A stretch of 5,638 bases of DNA from an uncultured Rickettsiales bacterium (GCA_951800555.1 CATOJU010000075.1:1-5638); one strand, 5' to 3'. Positions 1-5,388 are shown, numbered from the stretch's first letter. The notes: generated by a model not told the origin, from the sequence alone. Made by a program: numbers and translations.

Positions 1-582
1 ATATTTAATAACATTTTTCATAAAATTATATCCTAAATTTCTATTTGAAGAAATCTTAATTATTATATCTTTTAAGCTATTAAAATCTTTTTTTTCTATA
101 CATTTATCTATGATACAAAATATAGAACTAATTAATTGTAAGAAAATAGAATCATTTTGTCGGCAAGTTTCAGAGATATTATAATTAAAATTTATATCAT
201 TTAAATCATAATTATTGAAGTATTCTAGTAATAAATTAGTCATTTTTTTCATACTTTCTAAGCTATTTTTTTTATCGCTAATATGAAATATACAAGAGAT
301 AATCATACCAAACTTATTAAGATAATTTAAATTACTTTTTAAAAGAGTATTCGTTATATAATTTACAGCCTCATTATCATTTTTATCTACATAGCATCCA
401 ATGAGATTAACTGATAATGTATAAATATTTTGATGGTTTTTATCAGGATTCTTTAAGAGTTCTTCTAAAAATTCTTTTGCTTGTTTTCTACCATTTTTTG
501 TAAAAACACCGCTATTGTTTAGATTAAATATCAATTCTTGATTATTATCTAAAATTTTTACAATATATTTGTCTTCTGACAT
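1..582 (-). CDS. Hypothetical helical protein, C-terminus cut by window edge
   Basis: The frame is open from ATG at 582 to base 1 (194 codons, no stop), so this is the N-terminal part of a longer protein. I do not recognise the family. It begins MSEDKYIVKI and has no signal peptide or membrane segment, which suggests a cytosolic or secreted-effector type protein rather than an envelope protein. After a short beta-like start (residues 6-22), the rest looks like consecutive amphipathic helices: about 31-45, 71-82, 85-100, 108-122, 145-162, 168-178. These are separated by Asn/Asp-rich turns, as in helical-repeat scaffolds (TPR- or HEAT-like), but no consensus repeat is visible. Cysteines occur at 63, 97, 140, 156 and 161 without a metal-binding pattern. 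The start is supported by a promoter 28 nt upstream and the absence of an earlier in-frame ATG. The leader holds only a weak purine stretch (AAAGAGAAAAAT). It runs divergently from grpE, with the IS relic between them. Confidence 0.75.
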   Translation of the reverse strand, partial: MSEDKYIVKILDNNQELIFNLNNSGVFTKNGRKQAKEFLEELLKNPDKNHQNIYTLSVNLIGCYVDKNDNEAVNYITNTLLKSNLNYLNKFGMIISCIFHISDKKNSLESMKKMTNLLLEYFNNYDLNDINFNYNISETCRQNDSIFLQLISSIFCIIDKCIEKKDFNSLKDIIIKISSNRNLGYNFMKNVIKY

Positions 583-609
583 ATTTTTCTCTTTATTAAA
601 AATAATATT

Positions 610-637
610 ATTATATCAATTATTTAATAAAAATCAA
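610..637 (-). promoter_or_regulatory. Sigma-70-type promoter of the 1-582 gene
   Basis: On the minus strand, TTGATT (632-637) is followed after 16 nt by a perfect TATAAT (610-615). Transcription would start near 603, giving a leader of about 20 nt before the ATG at 582. In such AT-rich DNA, -10-like words arise by chance. Here the paired boxes and the position relative to the start codon make the call reasonable. Confidence 0.55.
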
Positions 638-657
638 GAGATATTTTTTATTTAGGC

Positions 658-680
658 TCTACCCACTTCATGTTTACTTT
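658..680 (+). repeat. Left terminal inverted repeat of the IS relic
   Basis: This stretch matches the reverse complement of 1308-1330 at 15 of 23 positions, including an uninterrupted core ACCCACTT (661-668). C-rich runs are rare in this window, so finding the core in opposite orientation at the two ends of the transposase remnant is meaningful. The outer boundary is approximate; the preceding GGC (655-657) could belong to the element. Confidence 0.5.
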
Positions 681-1286
681 TAAAGTTAATACTATAGACT
701 ATAGTATGTACAATAAAATTAAATCTGAAGATTTTAATAATATTATTAAAATTAGAAATATTAAAACTATTAAAAATAAAAATAATAGTAATATATCCTT
801 AAATGTAAACATTGTAATAATAAAGATACAGATGTAAAGAATGTAATAGAACTTTTAATATAGGAGAAGATAACAGAATAAAACATACTATAGCCGAAAG
901 AAGAATGTGTATAACATTATATTTAAACTATATGAGTATGAGAGGAATACAAAAATTTTTAATTTCAGAATTTAATAAAAAATATATTTTAAAAATATAA
1001 ATGATTGGATAAAATGCAAATAGGAAAACTATATCTTGATAAAAAAACAAGATTGAAAAATGATAAGTTTACTTAATCATTTTTAGTTTATTATTTCATC
1101 GAAGTTTACTGTGGAACAAAGTGAGAGAAGCTTGTTTAGTGGGATCTTTTAATTCCTATTTAAGAGATAATTTAGCTAGACTAAATAGAAAAGACAAAAG
1201 CCTACAATAAATCTAAATATATGTTATAGCTATCTATAGAATTAGTAATATATAAAGATATAATATGTTTTAATAAAATAGTATAA
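670..1286 (+). pseudogene. IS1-family transposase remnant (multiple frameshifts)
   Basis: Fragments in different frames add up to a decayed IS1-type transposase. An ATG at 670 opens 55 codons to a stop near 836. In another frame, 804-815 encodes CKHC. In a third frame, 833-844 encodes CKEC followed by NRTFNIGEDNRIKHTIAERR and a helical part containing YMSMRGIQKF, ending at TAA 998. CKHC plus CKEC is the N-terminal zinc ribbon expected of InsA-type DNA-binding domains, but the usual linker between the cysteine pairs is shortened and frame-shifted. A shift near 991 gives NINDWIK, then a stop. At 1145-1192 the frame encodes SFNSYLRDNLARLNRK, which resembles the InsB C-terminal motif around (E)..N..LR..LARL.RK. 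A further shift near 1200 gives AYNKSKYML, then TAG (1227) and LSIELVIYKD. The residue before SFNS is Gly where IS1 enzymes carry the catalytic Glu. The aspartates of the DDE triad are not identifiable. The boundaries are those of the recognisable fragments. Confidence 0.65.
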
Positions 1287-1307
1287 ATAAATATTGTAGA
1301 TATTATG

Positions 1308-1330
1308 TAAATGAAGGTAAAGTGGGTTAA
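1308..1330 (-). repeat. Right terminal inverted repeat of the IS relic
   Basis: This is the partner of 658-680. The core AAGTGGGT (1320-1327) is the exact reverse complement of ACCCACTT, and 15 of 23 bases match overall. It lies 21 bp past the last recognisable transposase codon and about 90 bp before grpE, so the insertion ends just upstream of the grpE promoter. Confidence 0.5.
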
Positions 1331-1367
1331 TAAACATATAATAGGTAATCCCCCCTTAAAAATTTAC

Positions 1368-1395
1368 TTGCAAAATTTAAATTAGTTAATATATT
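1368..1395 (+). promoter_or_regulatory. Candidate grpE promoter
   Basis: TTGCAA (1368-1373) and TATATT (1390-1395) are separated by 16 nt, predicting a start near 1402 and a leader of about 20 nt. The -35 side reads ACTTGCAAAA, which also loosely resembles a heat-shock (sigma-32) -35 element. However, no C-rich -10 such as CCCCAT is correctly placed, so I favour the housekeeping form. No CIRCE-type inverted repeat is visible. Confidence 0.45.
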
Positions 1396-1422
1396 CTTTA
1401 TCAAAAATTAAAATTTAATATT

Positions 1423-1998
1423 ATGACAGAAACAAATGAAAACATCGATAATAATGAAAAAATAGAAAGTAATGAGAATAAAAAAAAATGGACAGATGCT
1501 TTTAAAAAGCATAATACAAATACTATAGATGATAATACACAGGAAATTGAAAATTCAAAAATTGAACAAGAAAATGCTTCTTTAAAAGATAAATTATTAA
1601 GGACTTTAGCGGAGCTTGAAAATACAAGAAGAATTGCAGTTGAAGAAAAGGAAAAAACTATAAAGTTTGCAATATCTAATTTCGCAAAAGATTTAATAAC
1701 AGTTATGGAAAATATGTATTTAGCTTTTAAAAGTGTAGAAAAAGTTGAAAAAAATGGAGATTTTGGTGTATTTTTTAATGGAATTGAAATGACTTTTAAT
1801 GAATTTAAAAAGATTTTTGATAAAAATAATATTAAAAGAATCTATCCATTAAATGAAGTATTTAATCCAGCTTTTCACGAAGCTGTAGCACAAGTTGATA
1901 GTGAAAAAGAAACTGGGACAATTGTTGAGGTGATGCAAGCCGGTTATTTGCTTAATAATAGAGTTTTGAAACCTGCAATTGTTGTAGTAGCAAAATAA
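1423..1998 (+). CDS. grpE: Nucleotide exchange factor GrpE (DnaK co-chaperone)
   Basis: GrpE is a homodimeric cytosolic protein that drives ADP release from DnaK (Hsp70), completing the DnaK-DnaJ-GrpE folding cycle. The 191-residue product is of normal length. Residues 1-45 are a charged Asn/Glu/Lys-rich, probably disordered tail. Residues 46-105 form the long dimerising coiled-coil helix, including LLRTLAELENTRRIAVEEKE (58-77) and FAKDLITVMENM, in alphaproteobacterial style. Residues 115-135 form the short helices (GIEMTFNEFKKIF). Residues 138-191 form the C-terminal beta domain that contacts DnaK. The family signature is intact: FNPAFHEAVAQ (147-157) and, further on, GYLLNNRVLKPAIVVV (174-189). 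The ATG at 1423 is the first in frame and lies 27 nt past a -10 box. The leader has no clear Shine-Dalgarno. No dnaK or dnaJ is in the window; grpE stands alone, with a 235-bp gap before fhs. The IS relic ends about 90 bp upstream without damaging the gene. Confidence 0.97.
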   Translation: MTETNENIDNNEKIESNENKKKWTDAFKKHNTNTIDDNTQEIENSKIEQENASLKDKLLRTLAELENTRRIAVEEKEKTIKFAISNFAKDLITVMENMYLAFKSVEKVEKNGDFGVFFNGIEMTFNEFKKIFDKNNIKRIYPLNEVFNPAFHEAVAQVDSEKETGTIVEVMQAGYLLNNRVLKPAIVVVAK

Positions 1999-2026
1999 AT
2001 ATTTTTAATTTATAAATGTAGTTTTG

Positions 2027-2045
2027 ACTAACTTTTTAGTTTTTT
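2027..2045 (+). terminator. Weak candidate intrinsic terminator after grpE
   Basis: A 5-bp stem ACTAA/TTAGT (2027-2031 with 2036-2040) and a 4-nt loop are followed directly by five T. It lies 28 nt past the grpE stop. The stem is short and AT-rich, so stability is doubtful, but the geometry is right and the next gene has its own -10 box. Confidence 0.3.
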
Positions 2046-2063
2046 AAAATTTATTATTATCTT

Positions 2064-2098
2064 CCTTAATTATTTAGTTATAAACTTAATAATTAAGG
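2064..2098. repeat. Inverted repeat (long hairpin) between grpE and fhs
   Basis: A perfect 11-bp inverted repeat, CCTTAATTATT (2064-2074) and AATAATTAAGG (2088-2098), continues inward. After a T-T mismatch come AGTT/AACT and a 3-nt loop, giving 15 paired positions in 35 nt. No T-run follows on either strand, so it is not a textbook terminator. It may stabilise the grpE mRNA 3' end, assist termination, or be a protein-binding palindrome upstream of fhs. Confidence 0.5.
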
Positions 2099-2203
2099 TT
2101 AGTATTATCTTAAACAATTACTTCTTAACAAAAAACCCAATAGAATAAACCTAAAAAATTAATATTTTTATTTTTATAGACTTTTAAAAATTAATTATTA
2201 CCA

Positions 2204-2209
2204 TATAAT
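2204..2209 (+). promoter_or_regulatory. -10 box of the fhs promoter
   Basis: A perfect TATAAT lies 24 nt before the fhs ATG and predicts a start near 2216. No good -35 sits 16-18 nt upstream; the nearest T-rich words (ACTTTT, TTTTAA) are poor matches. The call rests on the -10 box and its spacing, which matches the other genes here. Confidence 0.45.
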
Positions 2210-2233
2210 CAACAATATTTAAAATTAATTAAC

Positions 2234-3898
2234 ATGTCAACAGATATAGAAATTGCAAAAAAATTTACATTAAAAAACATAAAAGATGTAGCAAAAAAAA
2301 TCAACTTAGGCGAAGATGATATAGAATTATATGGTAATTATAAAGCTAAAATTTCACAACAAGCTTTAAATAGAATAAATTCCAGTGAAAAAAATGGAAA
2401 ATTAATTCTTATGACCGCAATAAACCCAACTCCGGCCGGAGAAGGAAAAACAACTTTAACTATAGGATTAGGGCAAGCTCTTAGTAAATTAAATAAAAAA
2501 ACAATTTTAGCTTTAAGAGAGCCTTCACTTGGTCCATGTTTTGGTATAAAAGGTGGTGCTACTGGCGGTGGTTATTCTCAAATTGCTCCTATGGAAGATA
2601 TTAATTTGCATTTTACAGGAGATATTCACGCAATTACAAGCGCTCATAATCTAATTTCCGCTTTAATTGATAATCACATTAATTTCGGAAATAAATTAAA
2701 TTTTAAAAATATTGTATGGAAAAGGGTTTTGGATTTAAATGATAGGGCATTAAGAAATATAATAATTGGAGTTGGCGATGATAGTGGAAAAGTGAGAGAG
2801 GATAATTTTATAATAACGGTTGCTTCTGAAATTATGGCAATTATATGCCTATCTAAAAATTTACATAATTTAAAAGAAAATTTATCAAAAATAATTATTG
2901 GTTATAATAATGAAGATAAACCCATAACTTTAAAAGATATTGATGCGGTTGGTAGTGTTGCAGTATTATTAAAGGATGCAATAAAACCAAATTTAGTACA
3001 AACTCTTGAAGGAGTTCCAGTTTTAGTACATGGAGGACCTTTCGCAAACATAGCTCATGGCTGTAATAGTATAATTGCTACAAAAACAGCTTTAAAACTT
3101 GCTGATTATGTAGTTACTGAAGCTGGCTTTGGCGCAGATTTAGGAGCAGAAAAATTTTTGGATATAAAATGTAGAAAAGCAGATTTAAAACCCAATGCCG
3201 TTGTTATAGTCGCCACTTGCAGATCATTAAAATATAATGGTGGAAGTGATAAAAATAATTTGCAAAATAAAAATCTTGATGCTTTAAAATTAGGAATTTC
3301 AAATTTAATAAGACATGTTGAGAATATACAAAAATACAATTTACCGGTTATAGTAGCTTTAAACAAATTTGATTTTGATACAGAGGAAGAGATTAATTTT
3401 ATAAAAAATACTTGTGAAAAATTAAATGTTGATTTTGCTATTTGTGAAGCTTGGGCAAAAGGCGGTGAAGGCGCAATAGACTTAGCCAGTAAAGTCCTAA
3501 AAAATATTGAAAATAATAATAAAACTTTTAAATTTTTATATAATTTAGATTTGTCACTAAAGGAAAAAATTAATATAATTGCAAAAGAAATTTATAGAGC
3601 TAAAAATGTAATATTTTCAGCAAAAGCTAATAAAAAATTAAAACAATATATAGAAAACGGTTTTGATAATTTTCCAATTTGTATAGCAAAAACCCAATAT
3701 TCTTTTAGTGATAATCCTTTACTTTTGGGTGCTCCAGAAGATTTTGATTTTATAATAAACGATGTTAATATTTCAGCCGGCGCCGGTTTTTTAGTTTGTT
3801 TAGCTGGTAATATAATGACTATGCCAGGCTTGCCGAAAGTTCCTGCTGCTAATAGCATTGATATTGATGATGATGGAAATATTACAGGATTATTTTAA
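2234..3898 (+). CDS. fhs: Formate-tetrahydrofolate ligase
   Basis: This enzyme (EC 6.3.4.3) joins formate to tetrahydrofolate using ATP, making 10-formyl-THF for initiator Met-tRNA formylation and purine synthesis. It acts in the cytosol as a homotetramer. The 554-residue product is full length for the family (about 555-560). Residues 1-60 carry the usual N-terminal region with DIELYGNYKAKIS. The P-loop TPAGEGKTT is at 66-74, LREPSLGP at 94-101, the glycine-rich signature GIKGGATGGGY at 104-114, and ITSAHNLISA at 134-143. LVHGGPFANIAHGCNS is at 264-279 and TEAGFGADLGAEKF at 295-308. ATCRSLKYNGG is at 327-337, LNKFDFDT at 376-383, and EAWAKGGEG at 405-413, whose Trp is expected at the folate site. 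The C-terminus SAGAGFL...MPGLPKVPAA is intact. The glycine-rich motif has Thr where Ala is typical, and ATCRSLK differs from the common ATVRALK; neither looks inactivating. It has its own -10 box, no evident Shine-Dalgarno, and converges with bamE. Confidence 0.97.
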   Translation: MSTDIEIAKKFTLKNIKDVAKKINLGEDDIELYGNYKAKISQQALNRINSSEKNGKLILMTAINPTPAGEGKTTLTIGLGQALSKLNKKTILALREPSLGPCFGIKGGATGGGYSQIAPMEDINLHFTGDIHAITSAHNLISALIDNHINFGNKLNFKNIVWKRVLDLNDRALRNIIIGVGDDSGKVREDNFIITVASEIMAIICLSKNLHNLKENLSKIIIGYNNEDKPITLKDIDAVGSVAVLLKDAIKPNLVQTLEGVPVLVHGGPFANIAHGCNSIIATKTALKLADYVVTEAGFGADLGAEKFLDIKCRKADLKPNAVVIVATCRSLKYNGGSDKNNLQNKNLDALKLGISNLIRHVENIQKYNLPVIVALNKFDFDTEEEINFIKNTCEKLNVDFAICEAWAKGGEGAIDLASKVLKNIENNNKTFKFLYNLDLSLKEKINIIAKEIYRAKNVIFSAKANKKLKQYIENGFDNFPICIAKTQYSFSDNPLLLGAPEDFDFIINDVNISAGAGFLVCLAGNIMTMPGLPKVPAANSIDIDDDGNITGLF

Positions 3899-3946
3899 TT
3901 TAAATTTATTAATAATAAGCCTATTGTAAAATTATAGAAGTATATT

Positions 3947-3973
3947 AAAAAATAATTTGATTATAAAAATTAC
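3947..3973 (-). terminator. Candidate intrinsic terminator of bamE
   Basis: Read on the minus strand, GTAATTT (3973-3967) pairs with AAATTAT (3958-3952): six Watson-Crick pairs plus one G-T, with an 8-nt loop. A run of six T (3952-3947) follows, overlapping the stem base. It begins 23 nt past the bamE stop codon. The stem is almost pure A-T, so strength is uncertain. Confidence 0.4.
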
Positions 3974-3996
3974 TTTATACTATTTGTTTTTTAATT

Positions 3997-4413
3997 TTAA
4001 TTTAATGGGGTCATAATTAAACCCTTAAATAATGTATTTAAAAATGTATCTTCGTTTTTATCATTTATATCAGTATTATCAATGATTTTTTTATTTTTTA
4101 ACTCTTTATAAAAATAATCTACTATTTCATCATTTTTATTAAAATTAACTAATAAAATTTTTTCATTATAAAGTTTTGGTTTTAAAATTTTTGGATTCTT
4201 TGTTACATACGAATAATACAACCAAGAACCATCTAAAAGTTCCAGACTTGGATAACCAAAATTATTTATTAAATCCTTTTTTTTAAAGTTATAAACATCA
4301 AAATTTTTTACTTTTTCAATATTATCTCCAAAATAAAAACCTTGCTGCTTGGTTTCCATACAAGCTATTAAAAACATTAATATCAAAAATGTAAAAATTT
4401 TTTTATTCAACAT
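3997..4413 (-). CDS. bamE: Outer membrane assembly lipoprotein, BamE-like (SmpA/OmlA family)
   Basis: BamE is a small lipoprotein of the BAM complex, which folds beta-barrel proteins into the outer membrane; it sits on the periplasmic face. The 138-residue product starts MLNKKIFTFLILMFLIAC. A basic n-region and hydrophobic stretch lead to lipobox LIAC with the lipidated Cys at 18. The mature part has the family's core: KKDLINNFGYPSLEL (45-59) with the conserved G-P pair, then GSWLYYSYVT (62-71), and ILLVNFNKNDEIVDYF (86-101), a strand ending in the usual acidic turn. The alphaproteobacterial-style tail DTFLNTLFKGLI is at 122-133. A longer frame reaches ATG 4494, but it would bury the lipoprotein signal inside the protein and overlap the promoter, so ATG 4413 is chosen. 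It lies downstream of the acetyltransferase gene, 97 bp away, with its own promoter. The family assignment comes from motif pattern and lipobox; sequence conservation is modest. Confidence 0.8.
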   Translation of the reverse strand: MLNKKIFTFLILMFLIACMETKQQGFYFGDNIEKVKNFDVYNFKKKDLINNFGYPSLELLDGSWLYYSYVTKNPKILKPKLYNEKILLVNFNKNDEIVDYFYKELKNKKIIDNTDINDKNEDTFLNTLFKGLIMTPLN

Positions 4414-4438
4414 AACCAAATTATATAATATATGTATT

Positions 4439-4467
4439 ATAATATAATTATTTTGTTTAATTGTCAA
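4439..4467 (-). promoter_or_regulatory. Strong sigma-70 promoter of bamE
   Basis: On the minus strand, a perfect TTGACA (4462-4467) lies exactly 17 nt from TATTAT (4439-4444, 5 of 6 to consensus). The predicted start is near 4432, 19 nt before ATG 4413. It is the best promoter in the window and independently supports the shorter bamE start. Confidence 0.65.
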
Positions 4468-4510
4468 GTCAAAGTCAAAATTTAAATATTTCAAAACTAA
4501 TTAGCAAAAA

Positions 4511-4927
4511 TTACTTTAATTTTTTTATCATACTATAACTAATAAATTTAGGATTTTTATTATCTCTTATAAATTCTATTTCAAAACCATATTTTTTATA
4601 AAATTCAACAACTTCTTGAAAACCATTAATGGTTAATATTATATAATCAATATTGTCATCACAAACTTCATTTTCAACAATATCAAGTAACTTTCTACCG
4701 ATCCCCTGCCCTCTGAAATTTTCATTAATACATAATTTATTTATATAAACTTCTCTAAATAATTTATATCCATGCATTCCACCAATTACTTCATCACTAT
4801 CATCTTTTACTGTATAAATAAAATTTCTATAATTTATATCTATATTTATATCTTTCGCTTGTTTGATAAAGGTCTTGTCGAATTTGTTATACATAATTTC
4901 TGAATCCCCAACTTTTTCTATTTTCAT
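4511..4927 (-). CDS. GNAT-family N-acetyltransferase
   Basis: This is a predicted cytosolic acetyltransferase moving an acetyl group from acetyl-CoA to an amine; the substrate cannot be read from sequence. The 138-residue product is a minimal single GNAT domain. Strands around residues 35-55 (FIYTVKDD, EVIGGMHGYK) lead into YINKLCINENFRGQGIGRKL (61-80), which is motif A. Its pyrophosphate-binding loop R-G-Q-G-I-G at 72-77 matches the consensus Q/R-x-x-G-x-G/A. IDYIILTING (93-102) is the next strand. VVEFYKKYGFE (106-116) is motif B, with the Tyr (110) that often acts as general acid. The N-terminal arm is short. ATG 4927 is chosen over an in-frame ATG at 4951 because AAAGGA lies 7 nt before it, whereas nothing precedes the earlier one. 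It is transcribed in the same direction as bamE but separated by 97 bp and a strong promoter. It could be a small-molecule, aminoglycoside-like or protein N-terminal acetylase; none is favoured. Confidence 0.85.
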   Translation of the reverse strand: MKIEKVGDSEIMYNKFDKTFIKQAKDINIDINYRNFIYTVKDDSDEVIGGMHGYKLFREVYINKLCINENFRGQGIGRKLLDIVENEVCDDNIDYIILTINGFQEVVEFYKKYGFEIEFIRDNKNPKFISYSMIKKLK

Positions 4928-4934
4928 ATGTAAA

Positions 4935-4940
4935 TCCTTT
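4935..4940 (-). promoter_or_regulatory. Shine-Dalgarno deciding the acetyltransferase start
   Basis: AAAGGA on the minus strand, 7 nt before ATG 4927, is the only convincing ribosome binding site in the window. It fixes the start at the second of two nearby in-frame ATGs. Confidence 0.65.
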
Positions 4941-4982
4941 ATAAAAATCAATAATTATTTTAAAATTAATAAAAATAGTTTT

Positions 4983-5017
4983 TCCTTAAAAAAACTCCTA
5001 ATATATCCCGCTAAGGA
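4983..5017 (-). promoter_or_regulatory. Terminator/attenuator-like element in the acetyltransferase leader
   Basis: On the minus strand, TCCTTA (5017-5012) can pair with TTAGGA (5001-4996): five pairs and a T-T mismatch around a 10-nt loop containing GCGGG. A G and seven T (4994-4988) follow, as in an intrinsic terminator. The same TCCTTA can instead pair perfectly with TAAGGA (4988-4983), which would absorb part of the T-run. This sits just after the predicted start (about 5021). It could be an attenuator, or simply the terminator of transcription arriving from the tRNA side. Stems are short, so this is tentative. Confidence 0.25.
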
Positions 5018-5027
5018 TTATATTAAT

Positions 5028-5057
5028 ATAATAATATAACTTTTTATTAAAAGTCAA
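5028..5057 (-). promoter_or_regulatory. Candidate promoter of the acetyltransferase gene
   Basis: On the minus strand, TTGACT (5052-5057) and TATTAT (5028-5033) are separated by 18 nt, each 5 of 6 to consensus. The predicted start near 5021 gives a leader of about 93 nt, much longer than for the other genes here. A second TTGACA at 5094-5099 has no well-placed -10 box. Confidence 0.45.
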
Positions 5058-5311
5058 GTTTTTTAAGGTATTTTAACAAAATATTGTCAATCATTAATAC
5101 AATTTCCATTAAAAATTCTATATTAAAAAATCAATAATTCTTCGAAATTAAGATATTAAAAATTTTTATAAATAAATTGTTAAAAAAGAGGATAATATTT
5201 AATAGTAATAAAAAATAAAAGTAATAAATTTATTAGAAAAATTTAAATTAATATATAATCTTTAAAAATTTTTTGCACATAATTTATTTTTATAATTTAT
5301 TTTAATTTAAA
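5058..5311. other. AT-rich intergenic region, no gene seen
   Basis: This stretch lies between the acetyltransferase promoter and the tRNA 3' end. It is made almost wholly of A and T. I see no open frame with coding character, no convincing terminator directly after the tRNA, and no repeated unit. Short A/T palindromes such as AAAAATTTTT are expected by chance in this composition. Confidence 0.6.
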
Positions 5312-5388
5312 TGGTGCACCCGAGAAGATTTGAACTTCCAACCGTCAGGTTCGCGGCCTGATACTCTATCCAATTGAGCTACGGGTAC
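5312..5388 (-). tRNA. tRNA-Arg, apparent anticodon GCG, CCA encoded
   Basis: A 77-nt cloverleaf reads from G1 at 5388 to the encoded CCA at 5314-5312. The acceptor stem GTACCCG/CGGGTGC has one T2-G71 wobble. The D arm is GCTC/GAGT with loop AATTGGATA, including the A20 typical of Arg tRNAs. The anticodon stem TCAGG/CCTGA is fully paired. The T arm GGAAG/CTTCT carries loop TTCAAAT, and the discriminator is A73. The overall sequence closely follows bacterial tRNA-Arg(ACG), whose loop is CTACGAA. Here the loop is CCGCGAA, which puts C at position 33 instead of the near-universal U33 and makes the anticodon GCG, reading Arg codons CGC and CGU. Since the stem is perfect on both sides, the anticodon cannot be shifted to restore U33. 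All other parts look functional. A short minus-strand reading frame across it is a translation artefact of the tRNA. Confidence 0.92.

Larger units (their letters stand above)
658..1330 (+). mobile_element. Degenerate IS1-like insertion sequence
   Basis: A 673-bp element lies between the divergent genes at 582 and 1423. Its ends are imperfect inverted repeats (658-680 and 1308-1330), and it encloses plus-strand fragments of an IS1-type transposase. The length is near or slightly below the usual 0.7-0.8 kb of IS1 elements, consistent with internal deletion. No convincing target-site duplication is visible outside the ends, which fits an old insertion. Every coding frame is interrupted, so it cannot transpose on its own. 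The family call rests on the zinc-ribbon cysteines, the central helical segment and the C-terminal motif described under the transposase pseudogene. The exact ends are uncertain by a few bases, since the repeats match mainly in an 8-bp core. Confidence 0.6.

Noticed and set aside
1350..1395. Sigma-32 heat-shock promoter for grpE
   Set aside because: The C-rich tract lies upstream of the CTTG word rather than 13-17 nt downstream, so the two halves are in the wrong order.
3106..3366. 86-codon minus-strand frame
   Set aside because: It lies wholly inside fhs on the opposite strand and has no recognisable domain.
3592..3858. 88-codon minus-strand frame
   Set aside because: It lies opposite the conserved fhs C-terminus and is a shadow of its codon pattern.
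4414..4494. 27-residue N-terminal extension of the BamE-like protein
   Set aside because: It would place the lipoprotein signal internally and overlaps a near-consensus promoter whose transcript starts downstream of that ATG.
4928..4951. 8-residue N-terminal extension of the acetyltransferase
   Set aside because: There is no ribosome binding site before ATG 4951, while a good AAAGGA precedes ATG 4927.
4928..5311. Riboswitch or small RNA in the 384-bp gap
   Set aside because: Apart from the short alternative hairpin near 5000, there is no conserved riboswitch core and composition is almost purely A/T.
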